DNA from: SFWF01 sp045539925
GTDB lineage: Bacteria; Bacillota; Clostridia; Oscillospirales; Acutalibacteraceae
Reading direction: 5' to 3'
Assembly: GCA_045539925.1 (NCBI GenBank)
Contig: JAZQGH010000173.1
Location: 6,802-70,801 of the forward strand
DNA length: 64,000 nt
Position numbers and translations under genes: made by a program. The first letter of the stretch is position 1. Every line of letters starts with the position of its first letter. Of the stretch, positions 7,717 to 15,768 are shown piece by piece. Below the pieces are notes generated by a model that saw only the letters and a list, made by a program, of their open reading frames with translations, was not told the DNA's origin and ran no database searches.

Positions 7717-9024
7717 TTACTGATTATGAGGTAGTTTCTCTTTCATTTTTAGCGATACCCTGAATTGTTCAGCTTCCGGGTAATCAAAAAATTCAACAGT
7801 TTTGTCGTAATTCTTGCGAACAACCTGTTTGATTTCTTCCAGTGTAACATTAAAAAATTCTCTTCTTTGGTTTACCATATTAACTTTTCTGTTTTCAAAA
7901 GCTTTATGCAGTGCATTTTCGAGTCTTGGCGCATCATCTGTAAAAATCATAGCATGAACATCAAATTCAAACGGAACTGACGCATCACCAAGTTCGTCAA
8001 CTCTTTCTTGAGGATCTAGACGTCGTGTCATACCTATTTTGTAGACATTTTCTCCAAAAGCTCCTATGTTTGAAATAACATATACATAACCGGCTCTTTT
8101 ATTAGCTTCACGATAGTCTACGTCTTTGATTGCCTTATTAGTATCCGCAATTTTGTTTTCTAACTCAAGCTTTTTATCAAGCAGTTCTTGGGAATCGGGC
8201 GTTCCTTCGAGCTGCTTGATAATTTTTGTTAATGCGTTTTGGTAATGAGATTGTTCCTTTTCTAATTTTTTTCTTGCTTCTTCAATTTCCTTTTGCAGTT
8301 TGGCTTCTTCTCTCATGCGGGCACGAAGTTCTTTTTCCTTTTCTTTTTCCTCCTGCTTTTTCTGGGCATATTCAAATGCCAAAGTCAATTCCGAAAGCTT
8401 TAGTTGTTTGTATGTATCTGAAATAGCTACACCCATCATTGATCCAAGCTTACTTATGGCATCTGCAGAAGAATTAATACGTTTAACAGAAGCATCATAG
8501 TTGTTATATTTCACTCTATCCACCAACTCATCACACTCACTGTTAAATGCTCTGAGCAACAGCTTCTGCATATCTTTTACCATTTTTTTGCCCTGAGTTA
8601 AACTTCCGTTTACAGTCCAGTTGTTGTATCCAGTGACTGCGGTACCTTGTTTAATTGTCTCTTTTTGTTTCGCACGAATTTTATTAAGTTCCGACTTGTA
8701 TGCTTCAGCATTTGCAAAAATGTACTTTGGCTTATATAAACCGAATGATTCAAACATGATAGTTTCATCAAGAGAGAATATTTCCGATCTTTTTTTCATT
8801 ATTTCGTTTTCCAACTGTTTTTTATTAAAATTATATTGATTGGTATCCGCAATAAGACTATTTATTTGTTGCTCTTTTGACTGTACAACGGATTGAAGCT
8901 CATTGATCTGTTTGTTTAGTTTTTCAATTTCCTTTTGTTCTGGAGACATCATAGTTTCAAGCTGAGCGATTCGTTCTTTAAGCTGTTTATTCTCATTTGA
9001 CTTAAATACGTCCATTAAGCCCAT
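7717..9024 (-). CDS. DUF4041 plus GIY-YIG (Mug113/T5orf172) nuclease, candidate anti-phage protein
   Basis: 435 residues from ATG 9024 (GGAAGGTG upstream; a GTG nine bases further up is less well placed). An N-terminal coiled coil spans about residues 10-85. A DUF4041-like central region follows (about 88-225, with FESFGLYKPKY and MQKLLLRAFNSECDELVDRV), then a charged coiled coil (about 225-300), then a C-terminal GIY-YIG-type domain (about 312-400: GYVYVISN, YKIGMTRR, the RLENALHKAF helix, NQRREFF). DUF4041/GIY-YIG proteins have been linked to phage restriction (SNIPE-type nucleases acting on incoming phage DNA at the membrane). Unlike that description I see no transmembrane segment here. 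It is a lone gene in an accessory region, on the strand opposite to its neighbours. The domain call is strong; a defence role is inferred. Confidence 0.82.
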   Translation of the reverse strand: MGLMDVFKSNENKQLKERIAQLETMMSPEQKEIEKLNKQINELQSVVQSKEQQINSLIADTNQYNFNKKQLENEIMKKRSEIFSLDETIMFESFGLYKPKYIFANAEAYKSELNKIRAKQKETIKQGTAVTGYNNWTVNGSLTQGKKMVKDMQKLLLRAFNSECDELVDRVKYNNYDASVKRINSSADAISKLGSMMGVAISDTYKQLKLSELTLAFEYAQKKQEEKEKEKELRARMREEAKLQKEIEEARKKLEKEQSHYQNALTKIIKQLEGTPDSQELLDKKLELENKIADTNKAIKDVDYREANKRAGYVYVISNIGAFGENVYKIGMTRRLDPQERVDELGDASVPFEFDVHAMIFTDDAPRLENALHKAFENRKVNMVNQRREFFNVTLEEIKQVVRKNYDKTVEFFDYPEAEQFRVSLKMKEKLPHNQ

Positions 9025-9033
9025 TATTAACAC

Positions 9034-9457
9034 CTTCCCTTTTAATTATTTACATATTTTAGTATCTTTGTCAGGCTATCAGCATATTCAACCATTTTCC
9101 GCTTTTCTTCTATTTTAATAATGAAATATCATCCAGAATATATTTCGGGATGATAAAGATGAATTATAATCAACACGCTGACGTCCGTAACACAGCACGG
9201 AAAACACTTAGTGTGAATCAATTATATATTAATAATCTACAATTATCAACGTTCTTTACTTATTTATTGATCAATTTTCCACAGAATTAAAAAATATTGT
9301 TAATAATCTATTGCGTTTTGTTGCAGATTAGTGTAAGAAGATAGGCGTATAATCAACTGATTATATAACCGTACAGATATAAAGAAAGATTACTCCAACG
9401 ATAGTACGCTCAATCACCTTGTATCTCAAATTTTGACAGAAAAAATTCTATAATCAA
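9034..9457. other. AT-rich gene-free interval before serC
   Basis: No gene is supported. It contains an imperfect inverted repeat near 9127-9155 (ATCATCC with GGGATGAT) and poly-A/T stretches. The useful signal is the serC promoter just after it. Confidence 0.5.
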
Positions 9458-9486
9458 TTGACTTATCGCAAATTTTGCTCTATAAT
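9458..9486 (+). promoter_or_regulatory. serC promoter
   Basis: TTGACT at 9458-9463 and TATAAT at 9481-9486, spacer 17 bp, 53 bp before the chosen serC start. A second TATAAT at 9449-9454, 32 bp upstream, has no well-spaced -35. Confidence 0.7.
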
Positions 9487-9539
9487 TAAAGCGTATCGCA
9501 TATAATGAGAATACAAAATTTAATATGGAGGCAATGAAA

Positions 9540-10625
9540 ATGAAAAGAGTTTACAATTTTTCCGCAGGTCCTTCTATTCTCCCCGAGCCAGTGCTGAAAA
9601 AGGCAGCAGAGGAAATGTTCGACTATCAGGGAAGCGGTCAGTCCGTTATGGAAATGTCACACCGTTCAAAGGTGTTTGAGGGCATTATCAACGGTGCTGA
9701 AAGCCTTCTCCGTGAAATTATGAATATTCCGGATAACTATAAGGTTCTGTTTTTACAGGGCGGTGCTTCAACACAGTTTACGGCTATTCCTATGAACCTC
9801 GGAACAAAAAGCGGCAAGGCTGACTATGTTCTTACAGGTCAGTGGGCAACAAAGGCTTATAAAGAGGCTGCAAGATACATAAACGCAAATGTAGTTGCAT
9901 CTTCAAAGGATAAGACCTTCTCATATATTCCGAAGCTTGATCCCGATACCTTTACAAAGGATGCTGATTATTTCTACATCTGTATGAACAATACAATTTA
10001 CGGTACTGTTTATCACGAGCTTCCCCAGACAGGTGATGTGCCGCTGGTAGCAGATATTTCTTCCTGCATTCTCTCAGAGCCTATCGATGTCTCCAAGTTC
10101 GGCATTCTCTATGCAGGCGCTCAGAAGAATATGGCTCCCGCAGGTCTTGTTGTTGCTATCATCCGTGAGGATCTTATCGGCAATGCTATGGACATCTGCC
10201 CGACAATGCTCAACTTTAAAACTCATGCAGATAACGGCTCAATGTTCAATACTCCTCCCTGCTGGACTATCTATATAGCTAAGCTTGTTCTTGAGTGGAT
10301 CAAGAATGACATCGGCGGTCTTGAAAATATGAAGAAGATCAACGAAAAGAAAGCTTCAATACTCTATAATTTTCTTGATAACTCAAATATGTTCAAGGGT
10401 ACCGTTGTTCCTGAGGATCGTTCTCTTATGAATGTTCCGTTCATCACAGGCAACGAAGAGCTTGACGCTAAATTTGTTAAGGAAGCTACAGCTAATGATT
10501 TTGTTAACATTAAGGGTCACCGTACAGTTGGCGGTATGAGAGCTTCCATCTATAACGCAATGCCGGTTGAGGGTGTTGAAAAGCTTGTTAAGTTTATGGG
10601 TGAGTTTGAAGCTGCAAACAGCTAA
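9540..10625 (+). CDS. serC: Phosphoserine aminotransferase
   Basis: 361 residues. A class V PLP-dependent aminotransferase that converts 3-phosphohydroxypyruvate and glutamate to phosphoserine, the second step of serine synthesis (family members also act in pyridoxal phosphate synthesis). Family marks are the opening RVYNFSAGPSILPEPVL, MEMSHRSKVFEGI, the LQGGAST phosphate-binding loop, and the PLP lysine in YAGAQKNMAPAG (about residue 195). The C-terminus carries RTVGGMRASIYNA. Of three in-frame ATGs (9525, 9534, 9540) only 9540 sits eight bases after GGAGG. It is directly followed by serA (90 bp), forming a serine biosynthesis operon that ends at the terminator at 11911. Confidence 0.96.
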   Translation: MKRVYNFSAGPSILPEPVLKKAAEEMFDYQGSGQSVMEMSHRSKVFEGIINGAESLLREIMNIPDNYKVLFLQGGASTQFTAIPMNLGTKSGKADYVLTGQWATKAYKEAARYINANVVASSKDKTFSYIPKLDPDTFTKDADYFYICMNNTIYGTVYHELPQTGDVPLVADISSCILSEPIDVSKFGILYAGAQKNMAPAGLVVAIIREDLIGNAMDICPTMLNFKTHADNGSMFNTPPCWTIYIAKLVLEWIKNDIGGLENMKKINEKKASILYNFLDNSNMFKGTVVPEDRSLMNVPFITGNEELDAKFVKEATANDFVNIKGHRTVGGMRASIYNAMPVEGVEKLVKFMGEFEAANS

Positions 10626-10715
10626 TTGACTTTACTTGAATAATTTTCATCTGTATGTGCCGCAGCTCAGAGCATGAGGCACATGCAGAAAATATATCTA
10701 TAAAGGGTGAAAAAA

Positions 10716-11879
10716 ATGTATAAAATACAGACGCTCAATAAGATCTCGAAAATCGGTCTTTCACGTCTGGGCGATAATTACAGTATTTCGGATGACGCTC
10801 AGAATCCCGATGCAATTCTTGTACGTTCGGCTTCGATGCACGATATGGATATGCCGGAGAGCCTTCTTGCAATTGCAAGAGCAGGTGCAGGAGTAAATAA
10901 TATTCCGCTTGATAAGTGCAGCGAAAAGGGTATTGTTGTATTCAACACACCCGGTGCAAATGCAAATGCAGTTAAAGAGCTTGTTCTTACAGGTCTTCTT
11001 ATCAGCTCAAGAAAGGTCGTTGACGGTATTGAGTGGGCAAAAACACTCAAGGGTAACGGCGATGCTGTTGGCAAGATGGTAGAAAAGGGCAAGAGCCAGT
11101 TTGTAGGTCCTGAAATAAAGGGCAAAACTCTTGGTGTTATAGGTCTTGGTGCAATAGGTATTCTTGTTGCAAATGCAGCCGCAGCTCTTGGTATGGATGT
11201 TGTGGGCTATGATCCTTTCCTTTCTGTAAAGAACGCCCTCAATATCTCTACAAACGTTAAATATGTTAATACTCTTGATGAGATCTTTGCTGTCAGTGAC
11301 TATATCACTGTTCACGTTCCGCTTACTCCCGATACAAAGGGCGTTATCAATGCAGATAACATCGCAAAAATGAAGGATGGCGTACGTATACTCAACTTCT
11401 CAAGAGCTGACCTTGCAGTTTCCACAGATGTACTCAAGGCACTTGCCGACAAGAAGGTTGCTGCATATGTAACCGATTTTGCAACAGATGATATTCTTGG
11501 CGAGGACGGTGTTATTGCAATTCCTCATCTTGGTGCATCAACTCCTGAATCAGAGGATAACTGTGCAAGAATGGCAGCCGACGAGATCAAGGACTTCCTT
11601 GAAAATGGCAATATCACAAACTCTGTTACACTTCCTAATGTGTCAATGGCAAGATCAGGCGCTGCAAGAGTATGTGTAATCCATAAGAACATTCCTGATA
11701 TGATTAGCTCGATCTCAGGAAAAATTTCTGAAAGCGGCAATAATATTGAGTCTATGGCTAACCAGTCCAAAAAGGATTATTCATATACTATCATTGATAC
11801 AGCTAACGCTGTTTCAGATGCGGCTGTTGAAGCAATTAAAGCTGTTGACGGTGTTATCAAAGTAAGGGTTATAAAGTAA
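10716..11879 (+). CDS. serA: D-3-phosphoglycerate dehydrogenase with ACT domain
   Basis: 387 residues. It oxidises 3-phosphoglycerate to 3-phosphohydroxypyruvate with NAD, the first step of serine synthesis. Seen in order: a substrate-binding segment (AGAGVNNIPLDKCSEKGIVV, then NTPGANANAVKELVL), a Rossmann motif GLGAIGILVANAA (about 145-158), HVPLTPDTKG, an Arg in NFSRADL, the catalytic region with HLGASTPESEDN, and a C-terminal ACT domain (about 318-387) of the kind that binds serine for feedback inhibition. The intervening ASB domain of long SerA forms is absent, as usual in clostridia. ATG 10716 follows AAAGGG with an eight-base gap; an in-frame GTG at 10707 overlaps that RBS. Confidence 0.95.
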   Translation: MYKIQTLNKISKIGLSRLGDNYSISDDAQNPDAILVRSASMHDMDMPESLLAIARAGAGVNNIPLDKCSEKGIVVFNTPGANANAVKELVLTGLLISSRKVVDGIEWAKTLKGNGDAVGKMVEKGKSQFVGPEIKGKTLGVIGLGAIGILVANAAAALGMDVVGYDPFLSVKNALNISTNVKYVNTLDEIFAVSDYITVHVPLTPDTKGVINADNIAKMKDGVRILNFSRADLAVSTDVLKALADKKVAAYVTDFATDDILGEDGVIAIPHLGASTPESEDNCARMAADEIKDFLENGNITNSVTLPNVSMARSGAARVCVIHKNIPDMISSISGKISESGNNIESMANQSKKDYSYTIIDTANAVSDAAVEAIKAVDGVIKVRVIK

Positions 11880-11910
11880 TTCACAGTTTCAAATAAACTA
11901 ATAATAATTT

Positions 11911-11956
11911 AAAAAGACGCAGGTATATCAATCAGATATTACCTGCGTCTTTTTTA
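11911..11956 (+). terminator. Terminator of serC-serA
   Basis: AAAAGACGCAGGTA pairs perfectly with TACCTGCGTCTTTT (14 bp), followed by further T. It ends the serine operon and marks safe host sequence left of the prophage. Confidence 0.88.
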
Positions 11957-12156
11957 CGAGCCCTCAAAATTGAAACTTTAACACTGGCAACCGTTTTTAG
12001 CATAATTATTAATCAGATCAAAACAATAAGCACATTTTATATCTCAACATCACTATACAACTTAACGGTTGTAGATTGACAAGTAAAACCCAAAAAGACA
12101 GTTCACCCGAAAGAAAACGTAAAAACAAAGATAAAATTAAAAAAAGCCAGATGTAA

Positions 12157-12210
12157 AGCCGATTTCGAGCCGTTACAAAAAGTGACAGCATGCGAAATCG
12201 GCTATTTTTT
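12157..12210 (+). terminator. Terminator-like hairpin at the left prophage border
   Basis: AGCCGATTTCG (12157-12167) pairs perfectly with CGAAATCGGCT (12193-12203), with a small inner hairpin, followed by TTTTTT (12205-12210). The T run overlaps the start of the 22-bp repeat found at both prophage borders. Confidence 0.6.
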
Positions 12211-12226
12211 GTATTTTGCTTGGCAA
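12205..12226 (+). repeat. 22-bp border repeat, left copy
   Basis: TTTTTTGTATTTTGCTTGGC plus AA. It matches the second right-border copy (45607-45628) in 20 of 22 positions, same orientation. See the right-border entry for the ambiguity between insertion-site duplication and protein-binding sites. Confidence 0.5.
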
Positions 12227-12522
12227 AACAAAATACTCTGTTTTTAACGCTTTGTGAAAATAATTGAAATCAAGAATTTTTACAGGCAAAATCGTTTATA
12301 AGTCTTTAAATTCCGTTTAACACTCATATTTTAAGCGTTTTATTAAAATTTGTCGAGTGGTATTTGTGATTTATTTAATCGCAACAATCGCAACCAAAAT
12401 TGAGATTAATTGCTACTGGTTGCAATTAAGATTACAAGCGGCTTTCGGGACTTTTTATAAAAATTTTGTGATTTCAACAAGTTTTCAACACAATTGCATA
12501 AATATGCAAGAATAATGTATAT

Positions 12523-13344
12523 TTATGCATTATTTTCTATTTTAGAAATAACTTTACCCTGAACAACCGGAGTGAAATCTGCATTGATAATAAGATCATC
12601 ATATTCTGTATTAAGGCTTATGAGCCGACCGGTGCCAAGTTTTTTAAAGTACATCTTATTACCTACGATAAAGATCCCCAGTTCTCCCGGCTCAAGCTGC
12701 TGCTGATAACGAACGAGCAGTATATCATCATTCTTATAATCCGGCTCCATGCTGTTGCCGCTGATCCTGACGGCGTAATCGGCATGGAGCTTCTTGTATG
12801 TCTGAGGGATCCTGATGAACTGCTCCGCATCGGTAATGAATTCTTCCCCCACACCGGCAGAAACGGCATTTTCAAAGAAAGGTATTATCAGATTATGTTT
12901 GGAGCTGAGCCGAGCTGCATCGGCGGCGTCCACGAACTCAATCAGATTATCCGGTTCAGCAGGTTTTGAGATGTATGCTGGATTACCTATTAAATCATCA
13001 GAGTAGTCAGAAAGCCGCTGTAACCCCTTTATATTCATGGCTTTTGCATTGCTTTCTATATTGTTCATCAGATCGGCTGCTGACTTGCTTTTTGATATTT
13101 CTTTTGAATTAATGCTGTATGTTTTTGAATCAGTATTGTCCTCTATTCCAAAAAGGAAGTTTGCGTCACATTCAAGAGCAAGCATTAGTTTAATAATATT
13201 ATTTATGCTGGGTTCACTGATACTATTTTCATAGTTACTAATTGTGTTTTTCTTTATTCCCGTCATTTCCGCAACCTGGCTTTGTATTAATCCTAATTCT
13301 TCTCTTTTTTCTTTGAGACGTATTCCAATTATCTTATTGTTCAT
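12523..13344 (-). CDS. CI/LexA-like phage repressor (HTH plus S24 peptidase)
   Basis: 273 residues. An N-terminal XRE-type helix-turn-helix (residues 5-62: IGIRLKEKREELGLIQSQVA, NTISNYENSISEPS) is joined by a linker to a LexA-type self-cleavage domain: Ala163-Gly164 cleavage site (VSAGVGEEF), catalytic Ser198 in RISGNSMEPD, catalytic Lys234 in MYFKKLG. This is the layout of RecA-responsive lysogeny repressors, so the prophage is probably SOS-inducible, unlike Mu itself whose repressor is not of this type. It is divergent from the cro-like gene at 13555, with two perfect inverted repeats in between as candidate operators. RBS GGAGG lies before ATG 13344. Confidence 0.93.
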   Translation of the reverse strand: MNNKIIGIRLKEKREELGLIQSQVAEMTGIKKNTISNYENSISEPSINNIIKLMLALECDANFLFGIEDNTDSKTYSINSKEISKSKSAADLMNNIESNAKAMNIKGLQRLSDYSDDLIGNPAYISKPAEPDNLIEFVDAADAARLSSKHNLIIPFFENAVSAGVGEEFITDAEQFIRIPQTYKKLHADYAVRISGNSMEPDYKNDDILLVRYQQQLEPGELGIFIVGNKMYFKKLGTGRLISLNTEYDDLIINADFTPVVQGKVISKIENNA

Positions 13345-13372
13345 TCATATCAGAGCCTCCGTGAAAAATATA

Positions 13373-13398
13373 ATTTGTATTTATATTTTAATACAAAT
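13373..13398. promoter_or_regulatory. Candidate operator at the repressor promoter
   Basis: Perfect 9-bp inverted repeat: ATTTGTATT (13373-13381) and AATACAAAT (13390-13398), spacer 8. It lies 29-54 bp before the repressor start, where its own promoter should be; a role in autoregulation or Cro binding is inferred. Confidence 0.5.
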
Positions 13399-13484
13399 GA
13401 GTTAATAAATCAATAATTGCTAAGAATGGGATTAGAAAAAGAGAATACAAGAGAAAATAAAATCGAGATATTTGGATTTAAATA

Positions 13485-13513
13485 TTGACAATTCGATAAA
13501 ATTGGATTATTAT
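13485..13513 (+). promoter_or_regulatory. Early rightward promoter
   Basis: TTGACA at 13485-13490 and TATTAT at 13508-13513, spacer 17 bp, 42 bp before the Cro-like start. The -10 lies inside the inverted repeat 13501-13529. Confidence 0.7.
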
Positions 13514-13529
13514 ATTAACATAATCCAAT
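13501..13529. promoter_or_regulatory. Candidate operator over the early promoter
   Basis: Perfect 9-bp inverted repeat ATTGGATTA (13501-13509) and TAATCCAAT (13521-13529), spacer 11. It overlaps the -10, so a bound protein would block early transcription. The half-site differs from that of 13373-13398, suggesting two regulators with separate sites. Confidence 0.55.
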
Positions 13530-13554
13530 AAATTTGGACTAAAGGAGGGTAACT

Positions 13555-13767
13555 ATGAATTTGATAGCTAAAAATGTCAAGCGGATCATTAAAGACCGAG
13601 GACTCAAGCAACAAGCCGTGGCAGAAAAAGCCGGATACGATAAGCAGAAATTTAGTCGAATGATGAACGACAGAAAAATAATTGAATGTTCGGATATTCT
13701 TCGACTTTGTTCGGCTCTTGAAGTTACTCCGAACGAGCTGTTTGGTTTTAAAAGCGAAAGGGGGTGA
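13555..13767 (+). CDS. Cro-like XRE-family regulator
   Basis: 70 residues, almost entirely a helix-turn-helix: AKNVKRIIKDRGLKQQAVAE, then KAGYDKQKFSRMMNDRK. First gene of the rightward early operon, divergent from the CI-like repressor, RBS AAAGGAGGG. Expected role is to repress the CI promoter or early genes during lytic growth, as for Cro or Ner. It is followed after four bases by the next gene. Confidence 0.85.
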   Translation: MNLIAKNVKRIIKDRGLKQQAVAEKAGYDKQKFSRMMNDRKIIECSDILRLCSALEVTPNELFGFKSERG

Positions 13768-13771
13768 TGAT

Positions 13772-14077
13772 ATGAATACAAAGAAAATATTGGTTGAACT
13801 TCCGTGCAAAGTAGGAGATCACGTTTGGATAGATATCGTACTTACACCAAGATGTAGCGAATTGGTTGAATGCAAGGTTGTTAATTTTGTAGTTAAAGAA
13901 TCAATGAAGATATTTGCTGTTATGAAAAGATTACGTCCGAAAGGCTTTGACAGCGTATATATCGTCTCTGTAGATGATTTTAGCAGGTATGTTGTTTCTG
14001 CTAAGGAGCAGGCAAAGAACTTGTGGAAAAAGCAAAAAAAAGAATCAAAGGAAACTACATTTCCTTCGATTCTTTAA
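13772..14077 (+). CDS. Phage protein of unknown function
   Basis: 101 residues starting MNTKKILVELPCKVGDHVWI, with a GGGGGTG RBS directly before ATG 13772. The first half reads as a small beta barrel: LPCKVGDHVWID, LVECKVVNFVVK and VYIVSVDDFSRYVV strands, similar in flavour to short phage proteins that modulate binding surfaces. The C-terminus is lysine-rich. It probably forms an operon with the Cro-like gene. No family recognised. Confidence 0.6.
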   Translation: MNTKKILVELPCKVGDHVWIDIVLTPRCSELVECKVVNFVVKESMKIFAVMKRLRPKGFDSVYIVSVDDFSRYVVSAKEQAKNLWKKQKKESKETTFPSIL

Positions 14078-14093
14078 GATGTGTAGAGCGGCT

Positions 14094-14351
14094 TTATTTG
14101 CCAAGAAGCTTTTTACCCTTTAGAGTGATCCTACATTCCAGTATCTCATAAATCTTATCATCAGCATACTTGAATCTTGCAATAATATAGCCGTTTTTGT
14201 CAAGATACTCCAAACAACATAGGATCTCGTCCATGCTAAATTGACTACATTCAGGACTGGCGGTTATTTCATTTATGCCTAAAGAATCAGATATAATAAG
14301 CTTTCTAAGACAAGAAAGAACTGCTCTAACACTGTCAGAACTTAACCTCAT
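14094..14351 (-). CDS. Small winged-helix-type protein (DUF2513/YjcQ-like)
   Basis: 85 residues: MRLSSDSVRAVLSCLRKLII, a central FSMDEILCCLEYLDKNGYI helix pair, and a terminal LECRITLKGKKLL. The pattern of N-terminal helix, recognition-type helix, strand pair and final TLKGxxLL is that of small winged-helix phage proteins such as DUF2513/YjcQ. It is the only minus-strand gene between the Cro-like and Ner-like genes, convergent with 13772 and divergent from 14439, with GGAGGTG before the ATG. Function unknown, possibly regulatory. Confidence 0.6.
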   Translation of the reverse strand: MRLSSDSVRAVLSCLRKLIISDSLGINEITASPECSQFSMDEILCCLEYLDKNGYIIARFKYADDKIYEILECRITLKGKKLLGK

Positions 14352-14438
14352 TTACTTACACCTCCTCTACATCATATAGTTGTGCAAATGGCGGTTTACA
14401 CATTATATAGATGCTATCACAAAGAAAGGTGAATGTCA

Positions 14439-14645
14439 ATGGACACTGTCAACTTTACCGAGTTTCTGAGGAAGGAGCGTTTGAAAAAAGGAATTACACA
14501 AGCGGAACTCGCGAGGCGAAGCGGTTTTACAAGAACCACTATCAATTATTGGGAGCATCAGCAAAGAAGGATTACTCTTGAAAATGCTGATCGATTGCTA
14601 AAAGCTCTTGGAGTTCAGTTTATCATAGGCAGCGAAAACAAATAG
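14439..14645 (+). CDS. Ner-like XRE-family regulator
   Basis: 68 residues, a compact helix-turn-helix: FLRKERLKKGITQAELARRS, then GFTRTTINYWEHQQRRITLE. Start chosen at ATG 14439, ten bases after AAAGG; ATG 14433 is too close. Its TAG stop is the first base triplet of pseudoknot element 1 (TAGTCGAAAC). Position before the transposase genes suggests a Ner-type role in shutting off regulatory promoters; the fold call is secure, the role inferred. Confidence 0.8.
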   Translation: MDTVNFTEFLRKERLKKGITQAELARRSGFTRTTINYWEHQQRRITLENADRLLKALGVQFIIGSENK

Positions 14646-14718
14646 TCGAAACAGTTCCCACCGATCCGGTCGGAGCTGTCAGCGGGAGATGACCTACCCG
14701 TTCTGATGAGACAGGTCA
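14645..14718 (+). ncRNA. Structured RNA element, copy 1 (stem plus H-type pseudoknot)
   Basis: GTCGAAAC (14645-14652, its G being the last base of the upstream TAG) leads into a variable stem (CAGTTCC with GGAGCTG, inner ACCG with CGGT). A pseudoknot follows: S1 AGCGGG (14681-14686) with CCCGTT (14697-14702), and S2 TGACCT (14690-14695) with AGGTCA (14713-14718). The second loop is one base shorter than in the other copies. No gene follows directly on this strand; the next plus-strand gene is at 15114. Confidence 0.75.
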
Positions 14719-14776
14719 GTGTGGCAAGAAAAAACTGCTGTGACGGAAACACAGCGGAGCAGGGCTTCATATTCGA

Positions 14777-14929
14777 TTATTTACTTGGTTGTTGTTTTTT
14801 CTTAAATGTAAAGTGGTAGACAGGATCAGGATTATTCGGGAAGTATCCTATAGAAACCACCTTATGTCCCTCTTTGATGTATTTGCGGATCAAATCAGGA
14901 TCACTTGCGTAAATCAGGTCTTCTTTCAT
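14777..14929 (-). CDS. 50-residue protein, DUF5659-like
   Basis: It starts MKEDLIYASDPDLIRKYIKE, with GHKVVSIGYFPNNPDPVYHF in the middle and a lysine-rich end. GGGGGTG eight bases before ATG 14929 is a strong RBS. The pattern of D-x-DLI-x-x-(Y/L)I, G-x-x-hydrophobic and a final FxF strand resembles DUF5659, short phage and plasmid proteins of unknown function. It lies alone on the minus strand between two copies of the pseudoknot element, as if inserted between duplicated copies. Confidence 0.6.
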   Translation of the reverse strand: MKEDLIYASDPDLIRKYIKEGHKVVSIGYFPNNPDPVYHFTFKKKQQPSK

Positions 14930-15023
14930 GTAGTCACCCCCTTTCCATTACCGGATTGGGATTGGTATATGAAAGCCCTGCAAAATTATTAAAGCAACAA
15001 ATTCCAATCTTGTCAACACAAAA

Positions 15024-15098
15024 GTCGAAACGGCTTCAAGCAGTTCGTTTGAAGCTGTCAGCGGGAGATGACCTACCCGTTCTGATGATGACAGGTCA
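15024..15098 (+). ncRNA. Structured RNA element, copy 2
   Basis: GTCGAAAC (15024-15031), then CGGCTTCAA (15031-15039) paired with TTGAAGCTG (15049-15057). Pseudoknot S1 is AGCGGG with CCCGTT, S2 TGACCT with AGGTCA (15093-15098). The last S2 base is followed immediately by GAGAGG, the RBS of the gene at 15114. This is the one copy not preceded by a stop codon (AAAGTCGAAAC). Confidence 0.8.
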
Positions 15099-15113
15099 GA
15101 GAGGATTGATATT

Positions 15114-15479
15114 ATGAGAGAAAACAAAATTGTCACGGTGGATAAGGAGGCGTTCGAGTGTTCGTCAGCAGACAACAACCAAACTAATGCTTACGAAAAT
15201 CAAGTTTCGGCGGAAAATATCATAACCGAGTATTATTCCCCACAGGTTTCCGAAAAAATTTACAGTTCTGCCGAATATGCCGCTGAATCCTTTAATGAAC
15301 ATCTGATGTATCAGGCATACGGTGCACTTGAGATGGCTGTTTTTTGTTCACAGATAAGTCCTGAAGAAGCACGTGAATTAAATCATTATATCGTTTCGGA
15401 GCACATCAGTAATGCTGAATGGCGAAGCCAATGTGAAGAATCATATAAAGCTTCCTTAAGAGATGAAGATTATGAATAG
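15114..15479 (+). CDS. Phage early protein of unknown function
   Basis: 121 acidic residues: MRENKIVTVDKEAFECSSAD, then IITEYYSPQVSEKIYSSAEY and helical LMYQAYGALEMAVFCSQI, SPEEARELNHYIVSEH. No family recognised. It is translated from GAGAGG that abuts the pseudoknot of element 2, so expression may depend on that fold. It overlaps the next gene by eight bases. Confidence 0.6.
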   Translation: MRENKIVTVDKEAFECSSADNNQTNAYENQVSAENIITEYYSPQVSEKIYSSAEYAAESFNEHLMYQAYGALEMAVFCSQISPEEARELNHYIVSEHISNAEWRSQCEESYKASLRDEDYE

Positions 15480-15720
15480 CAATATGATAATAATGTTCGA
15501 CAATGCCGGATTGGCTTTTTGTTATGAAAAAATGTTCGGGAAATACAGTGTAACAGATACAAAGACCGGTAAAGAAGAACTGAGCACATATGATGCTCTC
15601 GGAGCTTGGACATATTACATACAGCGTGTGGATACGATCGTCAGGCGCAGGATCACCGCGGCAGAAAAGATAAAGTCTGCTTCCCGTGAATTGACAGAAG
15701 AAGATTTTTTCGGTGTTTAA
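15472..15720 (+). CDS. Phage early protein of unknown function
   Basis: 82 residues from ATG 15472 (MNSNMIIMFDNAGLAFCYEK, then GKYSVTDTKTGKEELSTYDA, then a helical basic segment VDTIVRRRITAAEKIK). An ATG nine bases upstream is also possible; the RBS (AAGAGATGAAG) does not decide. Coupled to the previous gene by overlap. No family recognised. Confidence 0.55.
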   Translation: MNSNMIIMFDNAGLAFCYEKMFGKYSVTDTKTGKEELSTYDALGAWTYYIQRVDTIVRRRITAAEKIKSASRELTEEDFFGV

Positions 15721-15768
15721 ACGCCGTAAAATTGCTTAATAAAAAGCATTTAAAAGGAGAGAAGTTAA

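Noticed and set aside
7717..9024. Group I intron-type homing endonuclease because of the GIY-YIG domain
   Set aside because: The protein has DUF4041 and coiled-coil parts, and no intron or split gene surrounds it.
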